Assembly (NCBI RefSeq): GCF_004193175.1
Contig: NZ_SAUH01000001.1
Span: 2,916,501 to 2,980,500, forward strand
Length of the DNA: 64,000 nucleotides
From: Streptomyces sp. RFCAC02
Lineage (GTDB): Bacteria; Actinomycetota; Actinomycetes; Streptomycetales; Streptomycetaceae
Reading direction: 5' to 3'
Below, piece after piece: positions 17,706-26,304 of the stretch. A program made the translations under genes and the position numbers. Under the pieces are notes generated by a model, which had not been told where the DNA came from, searched no databases, and saw only the letters and a list, made by a program, of their open reading frames with translations. Positions within the stretch are counted from its first letter, which is position 1. Each line of letters starts with the position of its first letter.

Positions 17706-17764
17706 GCGCCGGAACGGTATCGGCGCGTGACCGGCCGCGCACGGGGATTACCGGCCGGGCCGCG

Positions 17765-20700
17765 TCACGGCACGTCGCGCACGTCGCGCCACGCGTGCGG
17801 GGCCACCCCCGTCACCCGCCGGAACACCCGGCTGAAGTACGCCCGGTCGTGGAAGCCGACCGCCCGCGCGACCGTCTCCACGTTGTCGTCGCTGCGCTGC
17901 AGCCGCTCCTTCGCGCGGCTGATGCGCAGCCGCGTCAGGTACTCCCACAGCGTCACGCCCAGTTCGCGGTGGAACAGCCGGCCGAGATGGTCCTCGCTGA
18001 CGCCGGCCGCCTGCGCGACCTGCCACCGCGAGAAGCGGTACCGGTAGTGCTGCTCGATGTACGCGAGGGCGTGGCGCACGGGGGCCGGGTCGGCCGCGGG
18101 CCGGCGGCCGGGCGCCGCGCGTTCCACGAGGGCCGCGAGCAGACGCGCCGTCTCGGCGTCGTCGAGGATGCCGTGGCCGAGGAGGACGAGCCCCGGGTGC
18201 GGCTCGGCCCGGCGTACGTCGGCGGGGCTGAAGCCGGCGTCGCTCAGCATCAGCGCGGGCACCCCGGGGAGCCGTTCCACCAGGTCGAAGCCGTCCATGT
18301 CGGGCAGGACCCGGTCGGTGACGAGCAGCGCGGGCGGGGCGGCCTCCTCGGCGAGCAGGGCCAGCGCGGCCGTCCCGTCGGCCGCGGCGCGGACCGGGCT
18401 GCCGGGGAGCGCGGCGGCGGCCAGCCGGCGCAGGCGCTCGCGCGCGGCGGGGGCGCCGCACGCCACGACGGCCGGTTCGGCGATGCCCGCCGGCCGCAGC
18501 GCGCGCAGCGCGGCGGCCAGGTCGGTGCCCTCGACGGCCGGCCCGTACAGGAGGAACGGGGTGTGCCGCAGCGCCGGGTGGCCGTGGAGACGCCGGGCCG
18601 TCGCCCACGCCTGCGGGGTCGCGACGGCCGTGTCCCAGGCGACGGCGGCCGGCGGGGTGCCCGCGGTCAGCGTCGTGATGTCGTCGTCGGGGTGGACGGC
18701 GCGCGGCCAAAGGCCTGGGACGGCGGCGGCCGTGCCGGGCGGCACGCGGTCCACCGTGAGGAGCGCGGTCCCCGGCGCGGCGGCGGGCGGCCCGTGCGGC
18801 TCGGCGGGCGTCGGCAGCGGCAGGTCGAGGCGGAACTCCAGCGCTCCGGCGGCGCGGTGCGCGGTGAGGGTGCCGCCGTGCAGCGCGGCGAGGCGGCGCG
18901 CGACGGCGAGCCCGAGCCCGCGGGTCGCGAACGGCTGGAACACGGCCTGCTCGTCCTCGTCGCGCGGGACGGCCGGCGCCGTGCCCCGCACCAGCACCGT
19001 CAGGTACGGCGGCGCGACGGCGGCGGTCAGCAGCGCGTCGTCCCCCGCTGCCGCGACGAGGTTGCCGAGGACCTGGCGGAGCCTCGCCGGGTCGGCCCGC
19101 ACGGCCGGCAGCCTCGCCGGTACGCGGTGCCGCGCCGCGCCGGCGCCCGTCAGCAGGGGGCGGGGGTCGACGAGGCGGCGGTCGAGCGCGAGCGCGTCGG
19201 TCTGGGAGCGCGACAGGTCGAGGAGGTCGTCGATCAGACGCAGGAGCCGGGCCGCGCCCTCGTGCGCCGGGTCGCCGGGGCCGGTGTGCCGCAGGATCGT
19301 CTCGACGGGGGTGCGCAGCTCGTCGGTGGCGTTGTCGAGGACGCGGGTCTTGAACCGGCTGGCGCGCTCGGCCGCGTCCCTGGCCTCCCGCACCTCCTCG
19401 AACAGCCGCACGCCCTTCAGGGCGGCGCTGACATGGTCGCCGAGCGCCCGGCACAGCGCGCCCCGGCGTGCGGCGGCGCGGCTGGTGCTCTCACCGCCGG
19501 GGCCGGTGGGCGGCTCCGTCTCGAAGACGGCGTGGCCGAGGTGCTCGGCGCCGATGTGGAGGGGTTCGAGGACGGCCGTGAACCGGTCGGGCCGGTCGCC
19601 CGTGACCGGCAGCGCGAGCGGTGCGGCGGTGGCGTCCGGGCCGCGCGGGAGCAGCGCGAGGCGGTGGCGCGGTATCCCGAGGCCGGGGAGGTGGCGGTCG
19701 AGCGCCTCGGCGATCGCGGCCGTGTCGGTCGCCGTGGTGAGGGCGGTGGCGAGGGCGCGCAGGCGGCGGGCCTCCTGCTCGCTGGTCCAGCGCTCGTACT
19801 CCAGGAGCCGGCGCGCCTTGTCGGCGACCATCAGCCGGGCCTGCGCGACGGCCCGTTCCGCCTCGGCGGTCGGCGGTGTGCGGGCGCGCAGCCGCAGCAG
19901 GGCGCGGTCGAGTCCCGCGGCGTCCTCGGGGGTGCGCGTACGGGCGGCGAGGCGGCGTTCCAGCGCGGGGAGGAAGCCGGGGCCGAGGGGCGGCAGCGGC
20001 GGCTCCCCGTCCGGCGGCCCGTCCGCGTCCGGCGGCGCGTCGGCCGCGCCCTGGGCGACGAGCGGCGAGGCGCACCCGCAGGACCTGCGGATGACGAGGG
20101 TCCCCGGCACCGCGCGGCGCGCGGGCGGCCGGGTCCCGCGCAGGCGGGCGAGCAGGGTGTCCACGGCGAGCGCGCCCAGTTCGGCGAACGGCAGGGCCAC
20201 CGAGGTGAGCGGCGGATCGCTGATCCTGGCCTCGGCCGAGTCGTTGAAGCTGATCAGCGCCACGTCGTCGGGGACGCGGATGCCGCGCTCGGTGAGCAGC
20301 CGCAGCGCGTCGGCGGCCAGGACGTCGCTGCAGGCCACGACGGCGTCGAAGTCGCTGCCGGGGCGCAGTCCGCGCACGTCGAGCAGGACCCGCATCGCGG
20401 CGGCGCCCGCGCCCGACGCGTAGTCGAGGGACGCGGAGACGAGCCGGCGGTCGCGCGGGATGCGGTGCCGGGTGAGCGCGTCGGTGTAGGCGCGGAACCG
20501 GTCGCGGGAGACGGGGTTGGCGAGCGGCCCGCGCAGGCAGGCGAGGCGGTGGCGGCCGTGGTGCCGTACGAGGTGGCTGACGGCCTCCCGCATGCCCGCG
20601 TGCGAGTCGAGCAGCAGGGTGTCGGTCTCCCGGCCGTCGAGGGCGCGGTTCAGGCTGATGACCGGTCCGAGCGCGGCGAGCCTGCGGGCGAGGCGGGCGG

Positions 20701-20977
20701 CGCGGTCGCCGCCGGCGGCCAGGCCGAGCGTGGACGACCAGCAGATCGTCCCGTCGACACGGGCGCCCGCCAGCAGGTCGTAGAGGGCGTTGCGGGGAGA
20801 TCCTGGGTGCAGGGCGTCGCCGGGGAAGCAGACGAGGTTCACGTCGTTGCGGGCGCAGGCGTCGATGACGCCGGCCCACAGGGTCGCGCCGACACCGAGG
20901 TGGAGGTTGGCCGTGACCAGGCCGATCGTCGCCCTGCCGGCCGGACGCCGCGCCGTCGCGGATCGCAACTCCACCAT
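17765..20977 (-). CDS. LacI-type sensor / pseudo-histidine-kinase / receiver / AraC fusion regulator
   Basis: A 1070-residue one-piece regulator. Residues ~15-290 resemble the periplasmic-binding-like ligand domain of LacI repressors (IGLVTANLHLGVGATLWAGV, DVALISFNDSAEARISDPPL). A coiled region and GAF-like part follow, then a kinase core in which the H-box reads DNATDELRTPVE: the phosphoacceptor His is Asp552. The ATPase N-box and G-boxes are degenerate. A receiver-like domain (LVTDRVLPDMDGFDLV, Asp888) and a C-terminal AraC HTH pair (WQVAQAAGVSEDHLGRLFHR, VARAVGFHDRAYFSRVFRR) complete it. It probably binds a sugar and activates transcription directly, without phosphotransfer. It lies just downstream of a pectate lyase, a likely target. 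ATG 20975-20977 follows GAGG. Confidence 0.88.
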   Translation of the reverse strand: MVELRSATARRPAGRATIGLVTANLHLGVGATLWAGVIDACARNDVNLVCFPGDALHPGSPRNALYDLLAGARVDGTICWSSTLGLAAGGDRAARLARRLAALGPVISLNRALDGRETDTLLLDSHAGMREAVSHLVRHHGRHRLACLRGPLANPVSRDRFRAYTDALTRHRIPRDRRLVSASLDYASGAGAAAMRVLLDVRGLRPGSDFDAVVACSDVLAADALRLLTERGIRVPDDVALISFNDSAEARISDPPLTSVALPFAELGALAVDTLLARLRGTRPPARRAVPGTLVIRRSCGCASPLVAQGAADAPPDADGPPDGEPPLPPLGPGFLPALERRLAARTRTPEDAAGLDRALLRLRARTPPTAEAERAVAQARLMVADKARRLLEYERWTSEQEARRLRALATALTTATDTAAIAEALDRHLPGLGIPRHRLALLPRGPDATAAPLALPVTGDRPDRFTAVLEPLHIGAEHLGHAVFETEPPTGPGGESTSRAAARRGALCRALGDHVSAALKGVRLFEEVREARDAAERASRFKTRVLDNATDELRTPVETILRHTGPGDPAHEGAARLLRLIDDLLDLSRSQTDALALDRRLVDPRPLLTGAGAARHRVPARLPAVRADPARLRQVLGNLVAAAGDDALLTAAVAPPYLTVLVRGTAPAVPRDEDEQAVFQPFATRGLGLAVARRLAALHGGTLTAHRAAGALEFRLDLPLPTPAEPHGPPAAAPGTALLTVDRVPPGTAAAVPGLWPRAVHPDDDITTLTAGTPPAAVAWDTAVATPQAWATARRLHGHPALRHTPFLLYGPAVEGTDLAAALRALRPAGIAEPAVVACGAPAARERLRRLAAAALPGSPVRAAADGTAALALLAEEAAPPALLVTDRVLPDMDGFDLVERLPGVPALMLSDAGFSPADVRRAEPHPGLVLLGHGILDDAETARLLAALVERAAPGRRPAADPAPVRHALAYIEQHYRYRFSRWQVAQAAGVSEDHLGRLFHRELGVTLWEYLTRLRISRAKERLQRSDDNVETVARAVGFHDRAYFSRVFRRVTGVAPHAWRDVRDVP

Positions 20978-21220
20978 GCTGGCTGCCTCGTTCGGGGACG
21001 ACAGCGGGGTACGAGTGCCGCGTCGGGCAGGGTTTGCCCGTCGAGGAGCGGCGTCCGGTGCGGTGCATCGCAAGGCGCCGGATCGCCCTCGTGCTGGGCG
21101 CACTTGGACGATTCGGCAACGCGGCGAGGTGCCGTGCCGGGCGACGCGACGGGGCGAACCTTGCCCGACGCGGTACGAGGTCGGCGTGGACGATAGCGGT
21201 GGGCGGGCCGGCCGACAAGA

Positions 21221-21256
21221 GCGGCGGCACGGGCGCCGGAGCGTCCGTGCCGCCGC
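21221..21256 (-). terminator. Terminator of the pectate lyase gene
   Basis: Perfect 12-base-pair stem (21221-21232 with 21245-21256), 12-base loop, starting 16 bases after the lyase stop codon. It separates the lyase from the fusion regulator downstream. Confidence 0.75.
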
Positions 21257-21272
21257 CATGGGCGTGTGCCGG

Positions 21273-22241
21273 TCAGACGTGGCCGACGCCCGCGCCCGCC
21301 GTCACGATCGACTTGACGCTGGACGCCGGGTCGAGGCTGTAGCTGTACGGGATGGACGCGACGGAGCCGCCGGCCTCGCCGCTCCCGGAGTCCACGAAGT
21401 GGTTGTTGCGGGCGACGATGCTGCCCTCGTCGGACGACGCCTCGCCGAGGTGGTACGGGTCGTCCGTCCCCTCGAAGTAGTTGCCCTCGATCAGGACGCC
21501 CGCGTCCTCCGTGGAGGCGACACCGTAGCTGCTCACGTTGTCGTAGTAGTTGTTGTAGACGTGCACCGGGTCGCCGAAGCGGACGCGCGGGTTCCGCTGC
21601 GTCGTGCCGTCGAACCAGTTGTGGTGGTAGCTGACGTGCAGCTTGCCGACGTCCTCGGACGCGTTGCTGTCGGAGTGGCCGAGCAGCATGTTCTTGTCCA
21701 CGTCGTAGGCGTGGTTCCACGAGACCGTGATGTCGGTGGACGCCCGCTTGATGTCGAGGGCGCCGTCGTTCGGGTTCGTGAAGTCGTTGTGGTCGATCCA
21801 GACGTTCGTCGAGTACTGGACGTTGATCCCGTCGTCGTCGGAGTCGCGGAACGTCAGGTTCTGCACGATGACGTTGTCGGCCCGGGAGATGTTGAGGCCG
21901 CTGCCGTCGATGACGCCGGAGGTGCCGACACCGACGATGGTCTTGTCGGACGTCACGTCCGCCATGTCGTCCAGCTCGATGGTGCCGGTGACCCGGATCT
22001 GCAGCGGCCCGTCGCTCTCGGCCGCGTCGATGAACTCGTCGGCCGAGTCCACGGTGACGGTCGAGCCGCCGGCGCCGCCGGTCGTGCCGGCGCCGAACCC
22101 GGTCGGCGTCCCGGCGGCGAGGGGCGCGGCGGCGGTGCCGGCCGCGGCGCTCTGGGCGGCGGTGACCCCGCCGAGCGCTGCCACGGCGGTCGTCACCGCG
22201 ACAGCACTGACCAGCTTGAAGCGTGCGCTCGTCCTGCGCAT
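21273..22241 (-). CDS. Secreted pectate lyase, polysaccharide lyase family 1
   Basis: A 322-residue extracellular enzyme. A Sec signal peptide (residues 1-34, ending AQSAAAG) is followed by a parallel beta-helix domain. The family-1 hallmarks are present: VWIDHNDF, the Asp-rich calcium region (NDGALDIKRASTDITVSWNH) and RNPRVRFGDPVHVYNNYY, which carries the catalytic Arg. It cleaves polygalacturonate by beta-elimination and needs calcium. A GGAGA ribosome site precedes the ATG by nine bases. Its position before the sugar-sensing fusion regulator suggests pectin-induced control. Confidence 0.93.
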   Translation of the reverse strand: MRRTSARFKLVSAVAVTTAVAALGGVTAAQSAAAGTAAAPLAAGTPTGFGAGTTGGAGGSTVTVDSADEFIDAAESDGPLQIRVTGTIELDDMADVTSDKTIVGVGTSGVIDGSGLNISRADNVIVQNLTFRDSDDDGINVQYSTNVWIDHNDFTNPNDGALDIKRASTDITVSWNHAYDVDKNMLLGHSDSNASEDVGKLHVSYHHNWFDGTTQRNPRVRFGDPVHVYNNYYDNVSSYGVASTEDAGVLIEGNYFEGTDDPYHLGEASSDEGSIVARNNHFVDSGSGEAGGSVASIPYSYSLDPASSVKSIVTAGAGVGHV

Positions 22242-22400
22242 GGGGGGATCTCCGTTCGTTCGTGGGGGTGGAACGGGATGACCGGTGCCGCGCGGCTTCG
22301 GCAGTGACTCGATGCTAGGGCGGGCGCTGTGGACGATGACGGGCCGCCTGTGGACTATGACGCTCGGCCGCGGCGCCGGGCACGGGGCACACTGGACGGC

Positions 22401-22628
22401 ATGTGCCGCAGCATCAGGACGCTCCGCCCGCCCGCCGCCGACGACGTGACCGAGGACGACGTGCGGGCCGCCGCGTTGCAGTACGTGCGCAAGATCAGCG
22501 GGTACCGCACCCCGTCGGCGCGCAACCGCGAGGTGTTCGACGCGGCCGTCGACGAGGTCGCCGAGGCGACGCTGCGGCTGCTCGCGGGCCTCCGCGTGCG
22601 CGGGGTGCCCGCCGCGCCGGAGGACTGA
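22401..22628 (+). CDS. DUF2277 family protein
   Basis: A 75-residue protein starting MCRSIRTLRPP, the highly conserved N-terminus of DUF2277. The family is small, cytosolic and of unknown function; the invariant Cys2-Arg3 suggests metal or redox chemistry but that is a guess. A longer upstream frame exists but would lose the family start. The gene converges with the DUF885 peptidase-like gene after 22 bases. Confidence 0.85.
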   Translation: MCRSIRTLRPPAADDVTEDDVRAAALQYVRKISGYRTPSARNREVFDAAVDEVAEATLRLLAGLRVRGVPAAPED

Positions 22629-22650
22629 CGCCGGCGCGGCGGGCGGCGTC

Positions 22651-24318
22651 TCAGCGCAGGGCGCTCAGCTCGCCGGCCAGGTCGTCCAGGCCGAGGGCGC
22701 CGAGGGACAGGGCCGCCATGTGCCACGCCTTCAGGTCGAACGCGCCGCCCGCCGCCTCGCGGGCCGCCGCACGGCCGGCGAGCCAGGCCCGCTCCCCCAG
22801 CTTGTAGCTGATGGCCTGGCCCGGCATGCCGAGGTAGCGGGTCAGCTCGGACGCCGTGTACTCCGGGTCGTGGCCCGTGTGCAGCGCGAAGAACTCCGCC
22901 GCGAGCTGCGGCGTCCACACCTCGCCGGGGTGGAACTCCTCGCCGGCCGGGACGCGCAGCCCCAGGTGCATGCCGATGTCGATGATGACGCGGACGGCAC
23001 GCAGCATCTGCCCCGACAGGTAGCCCATGCGGTGGGCCGGGTCGGTGAGGAAGCCCAGCTCGTCCATGAGGCGCTCGGCGTACAGCGCCCACCCCTCGGT
23101 CGTCGCGCTGACACTGCCGATGCTCGCCTGGAAGCGGGAGAGGCTGTCCTGGACGTGCACCCACTGCGCGAGCTGGAGGTGGTGCCCCGGCACGCCCTCG
23201 TGGTACCAGGTCGACACGAGGTGCCACACGGGGAAGCGGGTGGCGCCCTGGGTCGGGAGCCAGGTGCGGCCCGGGCGGCTGAAGTCGAGGGACGGCCGCG
23301 TGTAGTACGGGGCGGCGGCGCTGCCGGGCGGGGCGATCATCGTCTCGACGCGGCGGATCGGCGCGGCCAGCTCGAAGTGCGTGCCGTCGAGCGCGTCGAT
23401 GGCGCGGTCCACGAGGTCCTGGAGCCAGGCGCGGATCGCCTCCTCGCCCTCGATGGCCTCGCCCTCGCGCTCCAGGTGTTCGAGCACCGCGGCGGTCGGC
23501 GCGCCGGGCAGGATCCGCCCGGCGACGGACCGCATCTCGGCGGCGAGCCGGTGGAACTCCTCCCACCCGTAGGCGTACGCCTCCTCCGGGTCGAGGTCGG
23601 CGCCGGTCCACAGCCGGGCGCCGGCGAGGTAGCGGTCGCGGCCGACGGCGTCCGGCGTCCCGGCCGCGGCGGGGAGGTACGTGCCGCGCAGGTAGCCGCG
23701 CAGGCGGTCCAGGGCGTCGGTGGCGGCGGTGGCGGCGGCGTCGAGGTCGGCGCGCAGGGCGTCGGGTCCGGCCGACACGAAGTCGCGGTACCAGTCGGCG
23801 GCGAGCCAGGTGTCGAGCTGGGCGGCGACGGTCTCGGCCTGGCGCGGGGCGGCGGTCATGCCGCGCGCGACGCCCTCCCGCAGGGACGCCGTGTACCCGG
23901 CCAGGGCGTCGGGGACGTTGGCCATGCGCCGGGCGATGGCGGCCCAGTCGTCGTCGGTACCGGTCGGCATCAGCAGGAATATCGACCGCAGCGACTGGAC
24001 CGGCGAGAAGAGGTTCGAGACGTTGCGCAGGTCCTCCCCTGCCTCGTGGACGGCGAGGCGCGCGGTGAGGCGCTCGCGCAGGAGGCGGGCGGCGCGGCGC
24101 TCGACGGGCGGCAGGGCGTCCGTCCCCGCCGCGTCGCCGAGCCGCGCGAGGGTGGCCCGCTGGGCGTCGGCGACGGCGGCCGAGCCGTCCGGCGACAGGT
24201 CGGGCAGGGCGGTGGCGCCCGGCCTGATGCCGAGTTGGGTGCCGACCAGGGGGTCGAGGTCGGCGAGGGTTTCCACGTAGGCGTCCGCGATCGCGCGGGG
24301 GGAGGAGTCGTCGTGCAT
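22651..24318 (-). CDS. DUF885 family (putative metallopeptidase-like) protein
   Basis: A 555-residue cytosolic protein of the DUF885 family. The C-terminal half contains the family motif [15 protein letters not shown], a gluzincin-like HExxP/GHH zinc motif, then [13 protein letters not shown] with a second conserved Glu and [12 protein letters not shown]. The N-terminal ~200 residues are helical ([20 protein letters not shown]). These proteins are thought to be peptidases or esterases of unknown substrate. I use the ATG at 24316-24318; the frame is open further upstream but that part has no family similarity. Next to it lies the metK fragment and the beginning of the low-GC island. Confidence 0.87.
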   Translation of the reverse strand: MHDDSSPRAIADAYVETLADLDPLVGTQLGIRPGATALPDLSPDGSAAVADAQRATLARLGDAAGTDALPPVERRAARLLRERLTARLAVHEAGEDLRNVSNLFSPVQSLRSIFLLMPTGTDDDWAAIARRMANVPDALAGYTASLREGVARGMTAAPRQAETVAAQLDTWLAADWYRDFVSAGPDALRADLDAAATAATDALDRLRGYLRGTYLPAAAGTPDAVGRDRYLAGARLWTGADLDPEEAYAYGWEEFHRLAAEMRSVAGRILPGAPTAAVLEHLEREGEAIEGEEAIRAWLQDLVDRAIDALDGTHFELAAPIRRVETMIAPPGSAAAPYYTRPSLDFSRPGRTWLPTQGATRFPVWHLVSTWYHEGVPGHHLQLAQWVHVQDSLSRFQASIGSVSATTEGWALYAERLMDELGFLTDPAHRMGYLSGQMLRAVRVIIDIGMHLGLRVPAGEEFHPGEVWTPQLAAEFFALHTGHDPEYTASELTRYLGMPGQAISYKLGERAWLAGRAAAREAAGGAFDLKAWHMAALSLGALGLDDLAGELSALR

Positions 24319-24750
24319 GGGCACATCCTGGTACAGCCGCCCCGCCAGGGGAAGGAACGGGCGTTCGACACCGCTCCCGCCGCGCGCGGGATCACGCGCG
24401 GTTGTACAGGCGCGTCGTGAACGTGCCGAACACCGCGACCAGGACGCGGGCGGCGACGAGATCGACCGCTCCGCCACGTACGCGATGCGCCGGGCCGCCA
24501 AGAACGTGGTCGCCGCGGGTCTCGCCACCCGCTGCGAGGTCCAGGTGGCGTACGCCATCGGCGAGGCCGAGCCGGTCGTCGGCACCGCCAAGGGAGAAGG
24601 TGCCCCGGACTGCACTGCATCACGCTGAACCGCTCAACGGCGACGCTCGAGATTCACCGCGACACAGTGAGCTCAAGCACGCTCTCGCGGCTCCCCGCTG
24701 CATGCACGTCGAGGTCGCCTGCCCGGGCAGCCGGGGCGGCGACCACCGTT
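24319..24750. other. 432-base gene-free stretch containing a metK remnant
   Basis: Between the DUF885 start and the LysR stop there is no intact gene. The first ~140 bases and the last ~160 bases give no recognisable translation. The middle encodes a fragment of S-adenosylmethionine synthetase (separate entry). GC content falls off towards the right end, where the atypical island begins. Confidence 0.6.
24461..24589 (+). pseudogene. metK: Remnant of S-adenosylmethionine synthetase (metK) C-terminal domain
   Basis: Translation on the plus strand gives ~43 residues matching the MetK C-terminal region from memory: [20 protein letters not shown] then [18 protein letters not shown], where the family has [20 protein letters not shown] and [18 protein letters not shown]. 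After EPV the family continues GLFVETFGTA; here it reads VGTA, so about six residues are missing, and the match ends. There is no start, no N-terminal two thirds and no proper stop. It cannot be a working enzyme. It marks the left edge of the atypical segment and is a likely recombination scar. Confidence 0.8.
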
Positions 24751-25632
24751 TCACTTGTCATCGACCGAGATGCCGAGGATGGCGAGGAAGGCGGTGGCCG
24801 CGGGCGTGCTGTTGTCGCGGCTCCAGACGATGTGCTCGACGCGGGTCGGTGCGTCGGTGACCTCGATGGTGGTGACGCCGCTGAGTCGAGCCACGTAGGC
24901 GGAGGGGAGCATGGCGACACCGAGGCCCTGTCCGACCAGTCGCGCCAGGAAGTCTGCGTTGGTCACCTCGAAGGCGACGTCGCGGTGGACACCGGCGGCC
25001 GAGAAGGCCAGGTCGGACTGGACACGTCCGGCCGTCTTGGCCGGCAGGTCCACGAACATCTCGGAGGACAGCCTGCGCAGGTCGACCGCCGACTCCTGGG
25101 CCAGCGGATGGTCCGGCCCCACCACCGCGACCAGCCGGTCACGGGCGAGTTCGCGGGAGTTGACGCCTTCGGGGCGCACCGTCGTCGGCAGTCCGAGGAA
25201 GGCCACCTCGATGCCTCCCGTCTTCACCTGCTCGACCAGTCCGTCGCTCGCGCCCACGCTCAGGCTGATGCGCACGTTCGGGTACTGCTGGTGGAAGTCG
25301 CGCAGGGCGCCCGGGATGTCGACTGCGGCGACGGACGGGATGACGCCCACGGCGAGCCGTCCGCGCACCTCGCCGACGGCCGCGGCGACTTCGTTGGCCG
25401 CGCGCTCCGCGGCGTCCAGACACTGCCGGGCTGCGGGAAGGAAGGCCGCACCGGCCGGCGTCAGCCGTACCCGGCGGCTGGTGCGCTCGAAGAGTCTCGC
25501 GCCCAGTTCCTTCTCGAGGCGGGCGACTTGGTGGCTGAGGGCGGACTGGACGACCAGACAGCGTTCGGCGGCCCGGGTGAAGCTGTTCGTCTCGGCGACG
25601 GCAACCACGTAGCGCATCTGCTGGAGCTCCAT
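24751..25632 (-). CDS. LysR family transcriptional regulator
   Basis: A 293-residue LysR protein. The N-terminal winged HTH reads MRYVVAVAETNSFTRAAERC and VQSALSHQVARLEKELGARL; the effector domain begins with LAVGVIPSVAAVDIPGALRD. Start at ATG 25630-25632 gives the usual ~5 residues before the HTH; the frame extends 13 codons further. Codon use is less GC-biased than the flanking core genes. A CATCTA/TAGATG inverted repeat abuts the start and is a likely autoregulatory site. It is divergent from the truncated thioredoxin-fold gene and the two transporters, which it may control. Confidence 0.9.
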   Translation of the reverse strand: MELQQMRYVVAVAETNSFTRAAERCLVVQSALSHQVARLEKELGARLFERTSRRVRLTPAGAAFLPAARQCLDAAERAANEVAAAVGEVRGRLAVGVIPSVAAVDIPGALRDFHQQYPNVRISLSVGASDGLVEQVKTGGIEVAFLGLPTTVRPEGVNSRELARDRLVAVVGPDHPLAQESAVDLRRLSSEMFVDLPAKTAGRVQSDLAFSAAGVHRDVAFEVTNADFLARLVGQGLGVAMLPSAYVARLSGVTTIEVTDAPTRVEHIVWSRDNSTPAATAFLAILGISVDDK

Positions 25633-25633
25633 G

Positions 25634-25658
25634 CATCTATCGTGCATCGCGCTAGATG
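25634..25658. promoter_or_regulatory. Inverted repeat upstream of the LysR gene (LysR box)
   Basis: CATCTA (25634-25639) and TAGATG (25653-25658) form a perfect inverted repeat with a 13-base spacer, one base upstream of the LysR ATG in the divergent gap of 215 bases. LysR sites are typically dyads of this length. Confidence 0.5.
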
Positions 25659-25847
25659 AGGTGACAAGCATGTGTTGGACTCATTGATGGCTGCGGACTG
25701 AGACTGTGCGTGTGCCAAGTCCCGCTGTGAAGGGACCGCATCGGTGTTCCTTGGGGAATTCCCCCGTCGCCCGTTCTCACGGTGCTCTCTCCCGAGCTTG
25801 AGCAAGCCGGCGGCAACCAGATTTCGATCGAGAGGACGAGCCGGTCA

Positions 25848-26110
25848 TGAGCCTTGCTCCGCCGAAGCCGCAGACGGTCACCGTCGCCGACATATGGGTC
25901 GATCCGCGCTGTCCGTGGGCATGGCTCACCTCCCGCTGGTTGCTGGAAGTCGAACAGGTGCGCCCTGTCGCCTTCTTCGGACCGGTGATCAGCCCCACTC
26001 CGCGCGGCGAGGCCGCCGGACGCCTCTGGGACGGTGTCCTCGCCGTGGCGGGCACCGACGGCTTCTTCGAGATCAAGCGCACCCGCACCCGCGAAGCCAT
26101 CTTCGACTGA
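25848..26110 (+). pseudogene. Internally deleted mycothiol-dependent nitroreductase (Rv2466c) homologue
   Basis: An 87-residue frame. Residues 1-39 match the N-terminus of Rv2466c-type thioredoxin-fold proteins ([20 protein letters not shown]), and residues 40-87 match their C-terminus ([20 protein letters not shown], then [10 protein letters not shown]). The family is ~205-210 residues, so about 120 central residues, including the helical insert, are gone, with the reading frame kept. The active-site motif is CPWAW where the family has CPWCW. Probably non-functional, although the frame is intact and the start is normal. Lies in the low-GC island and divergent from LysR. Confidence 0.75.
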
Positions 26111-26251
26111 GGTGTGCGGGAGGCCTGTCGCCGCACTACCCGGATGCCGCCTCCTGCCCGACGAAATCGTTGCCGTCGGAAACCGCTGTCTGGTCGCGGA
26201 GAGCGACCTCCTTCATCGAGGAATCAGTTGAACGTGAATGCATTTGTCCTG

Positions 26252-26278
26252 CCTGTCATCGGCGATGTCGATGACAGG
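26252..26278 (+). promoter_or_regulatory. Perfect inverted repeat before the EamA transporter gene
   Basis: CCTGTCATCG (26252-26261) and CGATGACAGG (26269-26278) pair perfectly around a 7-base loop, 26 bases upstream of the transporter ATG. No T-tract follows. It could be a repressor operator or an end-of-transcript hairpin of the preceding remnant. Confidence 0.45.
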
Positions 26279-26304
26279 TGTTCCGGTACGGGAGGCGGCG
26301 CGAC

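Noticed and set aside
24317..24628. A 103-codon open frame as a real gene
   Set aside because: Only its middle matches MetK; the ends are unrelated sequence and there is no ribosome site.
26034..26231. A 65-codon plus-strand frame after the truncated nitroreductase gene
   Set aside because: No family likeness and overlaps the preceding frame; perhaps debris.
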